NCBI GenBank assembly: GCA_020741375.1
Contig: DYZF01000203.1
Location: 1-9,765 of the forward strand
Source: Tessaracoccus flavescens
GTDB lineage: Bacteria; Actinomycetota; Actinomycetes; Propionibacteriales; Propionibacteriaceae
Reading direction: 5' to 3'
DNA: 9,765 bases
Below, in pieces: positions 1 through 5,677 of this stretch (position 1 is the stretch's first letter; the number at the start of each line of letters is the position of its first letter). A program made the position numbers and the translations under genes. Below the pieces are notes generated by a model, which did not search any database, was not told the DNA's origin, and saw nothing but the letters and a program-made list of their open reading frames with translations.

Positions 1-2
1 CC

Positions 3-1460
3 GTCAACCTCTCCCCCGAGGCCGAGCAGGCGCTGGCCGACGAAGGGCTCATCATCGGCGCCCTCCAGCGGGTGATCTTCTACGAGCCCGGCGTGAAGGA
101 GACCAACTGGTCGTGCACGCCGCCCATCGTCGACCACAAGGGCGTCGAACGCCGCTGGGTCTACCTCCACTACTTCAAGGAGGGCCAGCCCACCATCAAC
201 TGGCTGGACCCGACGTGCGCGGGCATGCGCCTGGTCATGGGCGACGCGCTCCACTCGCAGCTCGATCTGGGTTCCGGCGGCCTCCGCCTCGACGCCAACG
301 GCTTCCTCGGCGTCGAGCGCACCGTGAACTCCCCCGCCTGGTCCGAGGGGCACCCGCTCTCGCAGGCCGCCAACCAGCTCATCGGCTCGATGGTGCGCAA
401 GGTGGGCGGCTTCACGTTCCAGGAGCTCAACCTTGCGATGGACGACATCCTGCGCACCGGTGCCGTCGGCCCCGATCTGAGCTACGACTTCATCACCCGC
501 CCCGCGGCCCAGGTGGCGCTGTGCACCGGCGACACCGAGTTCCTCCGCCTCGTCCTGCGCGAAGCCCAGGATCTCGGCATCGATCAGGCGTCGCTGGTCC
601 ACGCGATGCAGAACCACGACGAGCTCACCTATGAACTCGTCCACTTCGCGACGGCGCACCGCGACGACATGTACACCTTCGGCGGCGAGGAGTACCGCGG
701 CGCGGACCTGGCCGAGCACATCCGCCAAACCATGCGCGACAAGCTCACCGGCGAGGCCGCCCCGTACAACGCGATCTTCACCACCAACGGCATCGCCAGC
801 ACGACGGCGTCGATCGTCGCCGCCACCCTCGGCATCACCGATCTGGACACCATCACCGACGGCGACACCCGCCGCATCATGAACGCCCACCTCCTGCTGT
901 GCATGTACAACGCGTGGCAGCCCGGCGTCTACGCCCTGTCCGGATGGGATCTCGTGGGCGCGCTCCCCCTCGACCGGGAAGAGGTGAAGGGCCTCATCGC
1001 CGCCGGCGACACTCGCTGGCTCGAGCGCGGCGCCTACGACCTGCTCGGCGTCGCCCCCGACGCCAAGCGCTCCGCCTCCGGCATGCCGCGCGCTCGTTCG
1101 CTCTACGGCTCAGTCCCGGAGCAGTTGAAGCGCGACACCTCCTTCGCGTCGCGCCTGGCCCAGATCCTGCGCGTAAGGAAGCGCAACGGCATCGATTCCG
1201 CGGCGCTCGTGGACGTGCCCGAGGTGGGCCACAAATCGCTGCTGGTCATGGTCAACGAATTGGAGATCGGCGCCACTCAGATCACGGCGCTCAACTTCGG
1301 CCCCGAGAAGCTCGAAGCTCGAATCCAATCCGAGCAGTTACCGGCTGGGCGCGTGTTCGACCTGAGCACCCGCCGCAAGGTGGGCGTCGTCGACGACTTG
1401 GGCGGCTTCAACGTCACGCTCCCCGCCTTCGGCGGAATGGCGATGATCATCCGCGATTAA
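3..1460 (+). CDS. GH13 trehalose synthase / maltose glucosyltransferase-like enzyme, 5' end outside window
   Basis: The open frame enters from the left edge (first full codon at 3) and gives 485 visible residues. Visible GH13 signatures are the nucleophile motif [13 protein letters not shown] (Asp about residue 97), a general-acid candidate in FTFQELNL (Glu about 141) and the transition-state motif NHDE (about 204-207). The last ~80 residues resemble the beta-sandwich that closes GH13 proteins. The substitution of the usual TreS sequence after RLDA suggests a divergent subfamily. Known family role: intramolecular transglucosylation of maltose to trehalose in the cytoplasm, feeding trehalose and alpha-glucan turnover. 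Neighbours support this: a maltokinase-cap protein converges on it and a glucan phosphorylase begins 7.9 kb downstream. The N-terminal part of the barrel is not in the window, so another GH13 glucosyltransferase or hydrolase activity cannot be excluded. GH13 membership is near certain; the exact reaction is moderately supported. Confidence 0.8.
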   Translation, partial: VNLSPEAEQALADEGLIIGALQRVIFYEPGVKETNWSCTPPIVDHKGVERRWVYLHYFKEGQPTINWLDPTCAGMRLVMGDALHSQLDLGSGGLRLDANGFLGVERTVNSPAWSEGHPLSQAANQLIGSMVRKVGGFTFQELNLAMDDILRTGAVGPDLSYDFITRPAAQVALCTGDTEFLRLVLREAQDLGIDQASLVHAMQNHDELTYELVHFATAHRDDMYTFGGEEYRGADLAEHIRQTMRDKLTGEAAPYNAIFTTNGIASTTASIVAATLGITDLDTITDGDTRRIMNAHLLLCMYNAWQPGVYALSGWDLVGALPLDREEVKGLIAAGDTRWLERGAYDLLGVAPDAKRSASGMPRARSLYGSVPEQLKRDTSFASRLAQILRVRKRNGIDSAALVDVPEVGHKSLLVMVNELEIGATQITALNFGPEKLEARIQSEQLPAGRVFDLSTRRKVGVVDDLGGFNVTLPAFGGMAMIIRD

Positions 1461-1472
1461 GTTCCCGACGCA

Positions 1473-1507
1473 GACGAACGGCCCGGCGTGATGCCGGGCC
1501 GTTCGTC
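1473..1507. terminator. Perfect 15-bp hairpin between convergent genes
   Basis: A 15-nt arm (1473-1487) and its exact reverse complement (1493-1507) flank a GTGAT loop. It begins 12 nt after the GH13 stop codon and lies 42 nt beyond the stop of the opposing gene, so it can end transcription from both sides. Neither strand has a T-run after the stem, as is common for actinobacterial terminators. A pure barrier or RNA-stability role is the alternative. Confidence 0.8.
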
Positions 1508-1549
1508 ATGTCCAGAGACGCCGTCGAAACCCGACGACGCCACCTCCGG

Positions 1550-2119
1550 TCAGCTGAGGATCGCGAGCACCTCGCGGCGCGAGTGTCCGCCGTCGTTCCA
1601 TTCGGCGGTGAGCGTGCCGACGACGTCGTCGCGAAGCTCTGCGGCGCGGCCGATCTCGCGGACGATGGTGACCTGCGTGGTCACGACGTCTGCCGGCACC
1701 ACGCTGCCGTACGCGTTCACGGTGAGCGGCTGAGCGTTGCCATCGGTGTCGACGACGGCGGTGTTGGTGTCGCCCTCGCGGATGACGCGGCGCATCTCGG
1801 CCAGGTAGGTGAGGTCGGTGGCCGCGTCGTAGCAGTAGCGCGTGCCGAGCTCGGAGTGCTCAAGCGTGCCGATGAGGCTGGCGAGCGAGCTGGGGGTGTC
1901 GCGCCACGTCACAGGCACGAAGAAGGAGGTGCCGCGCGACTTGATGATCATGTTGTCGAGGCCCACCTTGCCGGCGGGATCGACGAAGCGGAACGCCGCG
2001 ACGCGCTCAAGATCGTCGACGTGTCCGACGAACCACGCCTGGCGCGGCAGCCACTCCCGAAGAAGGTCCAGCTTGGACGGGGTCAACGTGGCGTTGGGAT
2101 GCACTTCAGCTGCGCTCAT
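1550..2119 (-). CDS. Maltokinase N-terminal cap-like protein (CG0192-related family)
   Basis: A 189-residue protein with the pattern I associate with the actinobacterial CG0192-related family: ATLTPSKLDLLREWLP near residues 10-25, DLERVAAFRFVDPAG near 36-50, and GTLEHSELGTRYCYDA near 84-99. This corresponds to the cap domain at the N-terminus of maltokinases, but there is no kinase domain after it, so the protein is a stand-alone cap. No catalytic residues are evident and I infer a binding or accessory role in maltose/trehalose metabolism rather than an enzyme activity. The context agrees: it converges on a trehalose synthase-like gene. The ATG at 2119 is preceded by an AGGAG Shine-Dalgarno sequence 7 nt upstream, which supports this start. 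It follows the DUF2277 gene on the same strand after 93 nt. Confidence 0.72.
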   Translation of the reverse strand: MSAAEVHPNATLTPSKLDLLREWLPRQAWFVGHVDDLERVAAFRFVDPAGKVGLDNMIIKSRGTSFFVPVTWRDTPSSLASLIGTLEHSELGTRYCYDAATDLTYLAEMRRVIREGDTNTAVVDTDGNAQPLTVNAYGSVVPADVVTTQVTIVREIGRAAELRDDVVGTLTAEWNDGGHSRREVLAILS

Positions 2120-2185
2120 GTACCTGCTCCTGAGATCACAAGTGGGGTATGACGCTCACGATATCGCTCGCCTCAGCGCAGCGTG

Positions 2186-2201
2186 CTCGGGCCCACCCGA
2201 G
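2186..2201 (-). terminator. Short hairpin between DUF2277 and cap-protein genes
   Basis: CTCGGG and CCCGAG form a 6-bp stem around a 4-nt loop, 12 nt past the DUF2277 stop codon on the - strand. There is no T-run. It may be a weak terminator or simply GC-rich sequence; the 93-nt gap is otherwise without clear signals. Confidence 0.25.
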
Positions 2202-2212
2202 AGGTCTGAAAT

Positions 2213-2482
2213 CTAGGACGCGAAGCGCTTGGCTGCCCTCGCCTTGGCCTTCTCGGCCTCCACCTCGCGGTCCTTCGGCGGTGCGGTGGTGACGAGATCG
2301 TCCAGAAGGTGCTGCGTGATGTGCGCGATCTCCGCGACCGCGTGGTTGAACGCATCCTCGTTGGCCTTGCTGGGCTTGGTGGTGCCCGCGATCTTGCGGA
2401 CGTACTGGAGCGCGGCGGCGTGAACCTCGTCCGAGGTGGCCGGGGGCTCGAAGTTGTTCAGCGGGCGGATGTTGCGGCACAT
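2213..2482 (-). CDS. DUF2277 family protein
   Basis: An 89-residue protein beginning MCRNIRPLNNFEPPAT, the signature opening of DUF2277 proteins, followed by DEVHAAALQYVRKIAG. The family is small, cytosolic and of unknown biochemical role; I infer nothing beyond that. The C-terminal third is Lys/Glu/Ala-rich and likely helical. The start lies 14 nt after the stop codon of the upstream nuclease gene, which would normally suggest co-transcription. However, there is no Shine-Dalgarno sequence. Instead TAGCCT lies exactly 6 nt before the ATG, which fits a leaderless promoter of its own. The length matches the family. Confidence 0.85.
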   Translation of the reverse strand: MCRNIRPLNNFEPPATSDEVHAAALQYVRKIAGTTKPSKANEDAFNHAVAEIAHITQHLLDDLVTTAPPKDREVEAEKAKARAAKRFAS

Positions 2483-2488
2483 GCGCCA

Positions 2489-2494
2489 AGGCTA
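2489..2494 (-). promoter_or_regulatory. Putative leaderless -10 box of the DUF2277 gene
   Basis: On the - strand TAGCCT (TAnnnT type) is followed by TGGCGC and then the ATG at 2482, placing the expected transcription start on the A of the start codon. CCGACA (2510-2515) is a possible but closely spaced (15 nt) -35. No ribosome-binding site is visible. The same arrangement recurs before the P450 and glgP genes. Confidence 0.45.
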
Positions 2495-2496
2495 CG

Positions 2497-3705
2497 TCAG
2501 GGGTTGTTCTGTCGGCCCCGGTTGGGCTGCTTCCCCTTGCCCTTCTCGGCGTCTTCCACATCCCGGACGGCCGAATCGACTGCGTCGGTTGGCTGGGCCG
2601 TCGGCGTCGACGTGGCGCCGCTCCTGGGTGCGCGCGACGGCGGATCCGTGGGCTGGACTGACAGGCCCCTCGTGGCGCCGGGCGGAGTGGGGTTGGGCCC
2701 GGGTTGTTGCGTTTGGCCGGGTGAGGTCGCCTTCGGCCCCGGCGTCTGCGTCTGGCCGGGCGGGGTCGCCTTCGGCCCCGGCGTCTGCGTCTGACCGGAC
2801 CCTCCGTCCGCGTCGGTGAAAGTGGTTGGGTCGGTCGTCGCTGTCGTGGGAGTGCGCGTGGAATCAGCCGGCATGGATGCCCACCCGCTGGCGCCGTCGT
2901 TCGGGAGTTCCGTGCCGGCAGTATCGGGGTGCACATCCTCAGAGGTTTCCTGAGCCTCGAACCCCGCGCGGGTCTGCTCAAGTTGGTAGCGCCTGATCTC
3001 GGCATCAGCGATAGTGTTGGCGACGGCCACATCCACGTCGTCGCTGGTGACGGCACCCACCAAGGCCTGCAGCGCCAACCATGAGCGCTCCGCCCGGGCG
3101 ATGGCGCCGTTGACGTCGAGAATCATGCGTGAGGCCTCGGCCTCCGTGACGGGCCGGACGCCTGCACTCGCGTTGAGCTCGTCGACGATGGCCTGCGCCT
3201 GGGCGGGCATGGAGCAGGGGATGGCGGGATCGTAGAAGCCCACCTTGGCCACCGCCGCGCGCTTCTGCGCCTCGCGAACCAGATCGAAGAAGCGACGGTT
3301 GGGCTCGAACAACACCGCGACCCCCAACCCGCGCTCGGCGATCTCCGCGTTCACGAGGCGATCGTCGTGGAAGACGGCGGCCAGCAGACGCCCGTACGGG
3401 TCAGTGCGCTCCGCGTCGAACTCCAACGTGACGGCGGTGCCGACGGGCAGCCGCTCCTCGAGGAATGCGGTGGCCTCATCGGCGAGGCACTCCATGGGGG
3501 CGCCGTCGGTTTGCGACTCGGGAGTGTCGATGTTGAGCAGCCGCACCCGCTCGTCGACGCCGTCGATGTGGATGATGAGGGTGTCACCGTCGACGATCCG
3601 GACGACGGTGGCGCTCTCCTGATCGTCGCCGATCAGTGCCACCCCGACACCTATTCCGAGGATGAGCAAGGCGACCACGACGAGGGCACTCATCACGGCA
3701 CGCAT
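2497..3705 (-). CDS. Membrane-anchored or secreted thermonuclease-like protein with Pro/Thr/Gln repeat tail
   Basis: I place the start at 3705: AAGGAGGTGA lies just upstream (3711-3720), giving 402 residues. Longer in-frame starts (to 3861) run back into the thiamine riboswitch region and lack such a site. Residues 1-25 form one hydrophobic segment (signal anchor or signal peptide). Residues 32-164 are a staphylococcal nuclease-like fold with the expected active-site residues: VDGDT (Asp39/Asp41), VRLLNIDTPE (Arg55, Asp60, Glu63) and YGR (Arg106). Family role: Ca-dependent cleavage of DNA or RNA, here probably outside the membrane. Cys73 and Cys164 could form a disulfide. Residues ~165-260 are helical and acidic; ~280-402 are low-complexity, with three 13-residue PGQTQxPGPxxTP units and a basic, disordered end. 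Function on the cell surface (nutrient DNA, biofilm) is inference. Confidence 0.85.
   Translation of the reverse strand: MRAVMSALVVVALLILGIGVGVALIGDDQESATVVRIVDGDTLIIHIDGVDERVRLLNIDTPESQTDGAPMECLADEATAFLEERLPVGTAVTLEFDAERTDPYGRLLAAVFHDDRLVNAEIAERGLGVAVLFEPNRRFFDLVREAQKRAAVAKVGFYDPAIPCSMPAQAQAIVDELNASAGVRPVTEAEASRMILDVNGAIARAERSWLALQALVGAVTSDDVDVAVANTIADAEIRRYQLEQTRAGFEAQETSEDVHPDTAGTELPNDGASGWASMPADSTRTPTTATTDPTTFTDADGGSGQTQTPGPKATPPGQTQTPGPKATSPGQTQQPGPNPTPPGATRGLSVQPTDPPSRAPRSGATSTPTAQPTDAVDSAVRDVEDAEKGKGKQPNRGRQNNP
2676..2792. repeat. Three tandem 39-bp repeats within the nuclease tail
   Basis: Units at 2754-2792 and 2715-2753 differ at two positions; the unit at 2676-2714 is more diverged but keeps the same 39-nt period. 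Each unit encodes 13 residues of the type PGQTQTPGPKATP, so gain or loss of a unit keeps the reading frame. The near identity of two units suggests recent duplication by slippage. Confidence 0.85.
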
Positions 3706-3733
3706 CCTGCTCACCTCCTTGCTCGCTATGGAG

Positions 3734-3762
3734 ATTGTCGCAGGCGGGGATGACAAGACCAA
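3734..3762 (-). promoter_or_regulatory. Candidate promoter of the nuclease gene
   Basis: On the - strand TTGGTC (3757-3762) and GACAAT (3734-3739) are separated by 17 nt. The latter matches TATAAT at 4 of 6 positions and the predicted start lies just before the strong ribosome-binding site at 3711-3720. The -35 match is weak (3 of 6). Confidence 0.35.
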
Positions 3763-3842
3763 GAACCCCACCCGGACAAGGCATCTAACACCGGTGGCCG
3801 CGCCCGTTGCGTCGCTACCCACACCGATCCGAGCCCCACCGG

Positions 3843-3854
3843 CACTGGTAGTGT
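3843..3854 (+). promoter_or_regulatory. Extended -10 / 11-nt dyad before TPP riboswitch 1
   Basis: The stretch contains CACTGGTAGTG, a 4-bp inverted repeat around GGT, overlapping TGGTAGTGT, which reads as an extended -10 (TGn-TAGTGT). The last base lies 8 nt before the CCGGGG that begins aptamer helix P2. The same arrangement recurs before the second riboswitch with one compensated base pair. No good -35 is visible. Confidence 0.45.
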
Positions 3855-3930
3855 CTCCCACGCCGGGGTGCCCGAACGGGCTGAGATCACACCCGCATTA
3901 CCTGCTCTAGGTAGTTCTAGCGAAGGGAGC
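3855..3930 (+). promoter_or_regulatory. TPP riboswitch (THI element) controlling thiM-thiE
   Basis: The aptamer is recognisable helix by helix. P2 is CGGGGTG with CACACCCG, and P3 is GCCC/GGGC followed by the TPP-sensing CTGAGA (3881-3886). P4 is ACCTG with the conserved 3' GAAGGGA, and P5 is CTAG (3907-3910) with CTAG (3917-3920). A 5-bp P1 can form between CTCCC (3855-3859) and GGGAG (3925-3929). The thiM ribosome-binding site GAAGGGAG (3922-3929) is itself the 3' edge of the aptamer and ends 4 nt before the ATG. Ligand binding should therefore hide the site directly and repress translation. No separate terminator hairpin lies between the aptamer and thiM. Confidence 0.95.
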
Positions 3931-3933
3931 ACC

Positions 3934-4728
3934 ATGACTCGCATTGCCCACATCCTCGATGCCGTCCGCACCACCACCCCGTTGGTGCACTGCATGACCA
4001 ACACCGTCGTGCCGGAGGTGACGGCCAACGTGCTGCTCGCCGTCGGCGCCGCCCCCGCGATGATCGACCTCCCCGACGAGGCCGAGATCTTCGCCGGGAT
4101 CGCGTCCGCGCTGCTGATCAACGTCGGCAACGGCTCGTCCGAGCAGCACGACGGCATGCGCCGCGCCGCGGCAGCCGCGCAGAAGGCCGGCCGGCCGTGG
4201 GTGCTCGACCCGGTGGCCGTCGGCGGTCTTCCCGTCCGCACGCAGCTTGCCCGCGACCTCCTCGCCAACCGCCCCGCCGCCATCCGTGCCAACGCCTCCG
4301 AGATCCTGGGCCTGGCTGGCACCAGCGCTGGCGGTCGCGGCGTGGATTCGACCGACGAGGTGGACGCCACCATCGACACCGCCCACCAGCTGGTCACCGA
4401 CACCGGCGCCGTCGTCGCCATCTCCGGCCCCGTCGACGTGATCGTCAGCGACGGTCGCGTCACGCGCGTCACCGGCGGCAGCCCCCTGATGCCGCTCGTG
4501 ATCGGTACTGGTTGCTCGCTGGGCGCGACGGTCGCGGCCTGTGTCGCCGCGGCAGATGACGCAGCCCACGACGGCGTCGTCGCCGCGCACGCCCTCTTCG
4601 GCGCGGCGGGCATCGTCGCCGCCCGCGAGGCATCCCATCCCGGCAGCTTCCGCACCGCCTGGATCGACGCGCTCCACGCACTCACCCCCGACGAGGTTGA
4701 GCGCCTCGTCACGATCGAGGAAGCCTGA
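3934..4728 (+). CDS. thiM: Hydroxyethylthiazole kinase ThiM
   Basis: A 264-residue protein of normal family length. ThiM phosphorylates 4-methyl-5-(2-hydroxyethyl)thiazole with ATP to give thiazole phosphate, one half of thiamine, in the cytoplasm. Visible motifs: VHCMTN (18-23), VLDPVAVGG (90-98), RANASEI (118-124) and the anion-hole/catalytic motif GTGCSLGA (191-198, Cys194). The ATG at 3934 was chosen because the ribosome-binding site ends 4 nt before it; a frame extension to 3868 would translate the riboswitch itself. The stop codon overlaps the thiE start by one base (TGATG), so the two are almost certainly co-transcribed and translationally coupled. A TPP riboswitch immediately upstream provides feedback control. 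Confidence 0.96.
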   Translation: MTRIAHILDAVRTTTPLVHCMTNTVVPEVTANVLLAVGAAPAMIDLPDEAEIFAGIASALLINVGNGSSEQHDGMRRAAAAAQKAGRPWVLDPVAVGGLPVRTQLARDLLANRPAAIRANASEILGLAGTSAGGRGVDSTDEVDATIDTAHQLVTDTGAVVAISGPVDVIVSDGRVTRVTGGSPLMPLVIGTGCSLGATVAACVAAADDAAHDGVVAAHALFGAAGIVAAREASHPGSFRTAWIDALHALTPDEVERLVTIEEA

Positions 4729-5402
4729 TGCAAGCACGCCCCGGCCTCGCCAACTCAGTCGATTGGCGTCTCTATTACGTCACCGACACCGACCTCTCTG
4801 GCGGCCCCGAACAGGTGCCGCACTTCGTGGAGCAGGCGGTTCTGGGCGGCGCCGGGGTGGTGCAGATCCGCGACAAGCATCTGGGTCACGACGACTTCCT
4901 CGCCCTCACCCGCGCCTGCATGGCCGCCAACGAGCGCGCGGCCATGAGCGTCGGCAGGGCCGCGGCGATCGTCGTCAACGATCGCCTCGAGGTGGCGGCC
5001 GAGCTCGGCCTCCACTACCACCAAGGCCAGGACGACGGCGACATCAAGCGTGCCCGCAAGCTGCTTGGCCCCGACCTACTGATCGGCCTCAGCATCTCCT
5101 CGCTACAGGAATTGGAGGCAGAACTCGCCAACCAGACCGCCGACGCACTGGGCCTGTCCCCCATCTGGGCCACCCCCACCAAGACCGACACCGCAGAGGC
5201 GCTCGGGATCGACGGCGCCCGCGAGCTCGTCGTCGCCACCAGACGGCGGGCCAAGACGCTTGCCATCGGCGGCATCAACTTGGTCAACGGTCGCTGGGTG
5301 ATCCAGACGGGCGTCGACGGCATCTGCGTCGTGTCCGCGATCACGTCGGCGCCGGATCCGCGCGACGCGGCCACGCAGCTGCTCGGACTCTGGTCCGACT
5401 AG
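4728..5402 (+). CDS. thiE: Thiamine-phosphate synthase ThiE
   Basis: A 224-residue TIM-barrel protein that joins HMP pyrophosphate and thiazole phosphate to thiamine monophosphate. Motifs in order: VVQIRDK (44-50), VNDRLEVAAELG (83-94), QGQDD (99-103, Mg/pyrophosphate side), GLSISS (120-125), TPTKTD (149-154), IGGI (180-183) and GICVVSAI (198-205). The ATG overlaps the thiM stop by one base, which fixes the start by coupling. The loop normally written G-V-H-L-G-Q is here GLHYHQGQDD, with two extra residues. The other substrate- and phosphate-binding residues are present, so I expect an active enzyme. No gene follows on this strand until the next riboswitch, so thiE ends the first unit. Confidence 0.95.
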   Translation: MQARPGLANSVDWRLYYVTDTDLSGGPEQVPHFVEQAVLGGAGVVQIRDKHLGHDDFLALTRACMAANERAAMSVGRAAAIVVNDRLEVAAELGLHYHQGQDDGDIKRARKLLGPDLLIGLSISSLQELEAELANQTADALGLSPIWATPTKTDTAEALGIDGARELVVATRRRAKTLAIGGINLVNGRWVIQTGVDGICVVSAITSAPDPRDAATQLLGLWSD

Positions 5403-5429
5403 GCGTTATTCCACCGTCAGCCAGCGCTG

Positions 5430-5459
5430 GGCGAGGTAGCGCCGTCGGCGCCGCTCGCC
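5430..5459 (+). terminator. Two-part hairpin after thiE
   Basis: GGCGAG (5430-5435) pairs with CTCGCC (5454-5459), and inside this GCGCC (5439-5443) pairs with GGCGC (5447-5451) around a GTC loop. It lies 27 nt after the thiE stop codon. There is no T-run. It is the best terminator candidate in the 5403-5585 stretch, where I see no supportable gene. Confidence 0.4.
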
Positions 5460-5585
5460 AGGGGCGACCCGCCGTGCTGCGCCTCGTGCCACACATCGGG
5501 GTGTCGACGCCGCTCGGGTAGACGCCCATGAGCCGCGACGGCGGCCGCTCTTGCGCCGACGCGAGCCCGGCGGGTGTTCCCGACG

Positions 5586-5597
5586 CCCTGATAGGGT
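5586..5597 (+). promoter_or_regulatory. Extended -10 / 11-nt dyad before TPP riboswitch 2
   Basis: CCCTGATAGGG (5586-5596) is a 4-bp inverted repeat around GAT and overlaps TGATAGGGT, an extended -10 (TGn-TAGGGT). It ends 8 nt before the CCGGGG of the aptamer, exactly as upstream of thiM. The flanking CCCGA (5579-5583) and TCGGG (5597-5601) can extend the dyad into a longer hairpin, so an RNA structure is an alternative reading. No good -35 is visible. Confidence 0.5.
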
Positions 5598-5599
5598 CG

Positions 5600-5674
5600 G
5601 GCTCACCGGGGTGCCCAACTGGGCTGAGAACACACCCGCAACACCTGATCTAGGTAGTGCTAGCGAAGGGAGCC
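5600..5674 (+). promoter_or_regulatory. TPP riboswitch (THI element) controlling thiD-tenA
   Basis: The core from CCGGGG (5606) to GAAGGGAG (5672) is 67 nt, equal to riboswitch 1, with 8 differences lying mostly in the P3 loop and junctions. It has P3 GCCC/GGGC, CTGAGA, ACACCCG, ACCTG, TAGGTAG and the terminal GAAGGGAG. A possible P1 joins GGCTC (5600-5604) to GAGCC (5670-5674), in a different register from riboswitch 1. The thiD ribosome-binding site is again the aptamer's last segment (5665-5672), 5 nt before the ATG, so TPP should block translation initiation directly. Confidence 0.95.
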
Positions 5675-5677
5675 TTC

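Noticed and set aside
899..2152. Long + strand open frame (417 codons) crossing the GH13 end and the cap-protein gene
   Set aside because: It is Arg/Ala/Pro-rich, spans a perfect terminator hairpin and overlaps two genes with clear family signatures; typical antisense or off-frame openness in GC-rich DNA.
2136..3056. - strand open frame (306 codons) overlapping the nuclease tail and the DUF2277 gene
   Set aside because: Arg/Pro-rich shadow frame; the nuclease and DUF2277 frames carry the recognisable motifs.
3706..3861. 52-residue N-terminal extension of the nuclease
   Set aside because: It lacks a ribosome-binding site and would bury the hydrophobic anchor; AAGGAGGTGA directly precedes the ATG at 3705.
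3868..3933. 22-residue N-terminal extension of ThiM from a GTG
   Set aside because: The extension would be translated from the TPP aptamer itself; the ATG at 3934 has the well-placed ribosome-binding site.
3726..4733. Long - strand open frame (335 codons) opposite thiM
   Set aside because: It lies antisense to a secure ThiM gene and its riboswitch, and its Ser/Ala/Arg-rich translation has no recognisable domain.
4541..5521. + strand open frame (326 codons) overlapping thiE
   Set aside because: Out of frame with ThiE, very Arg-rich and without any recognisable motif.
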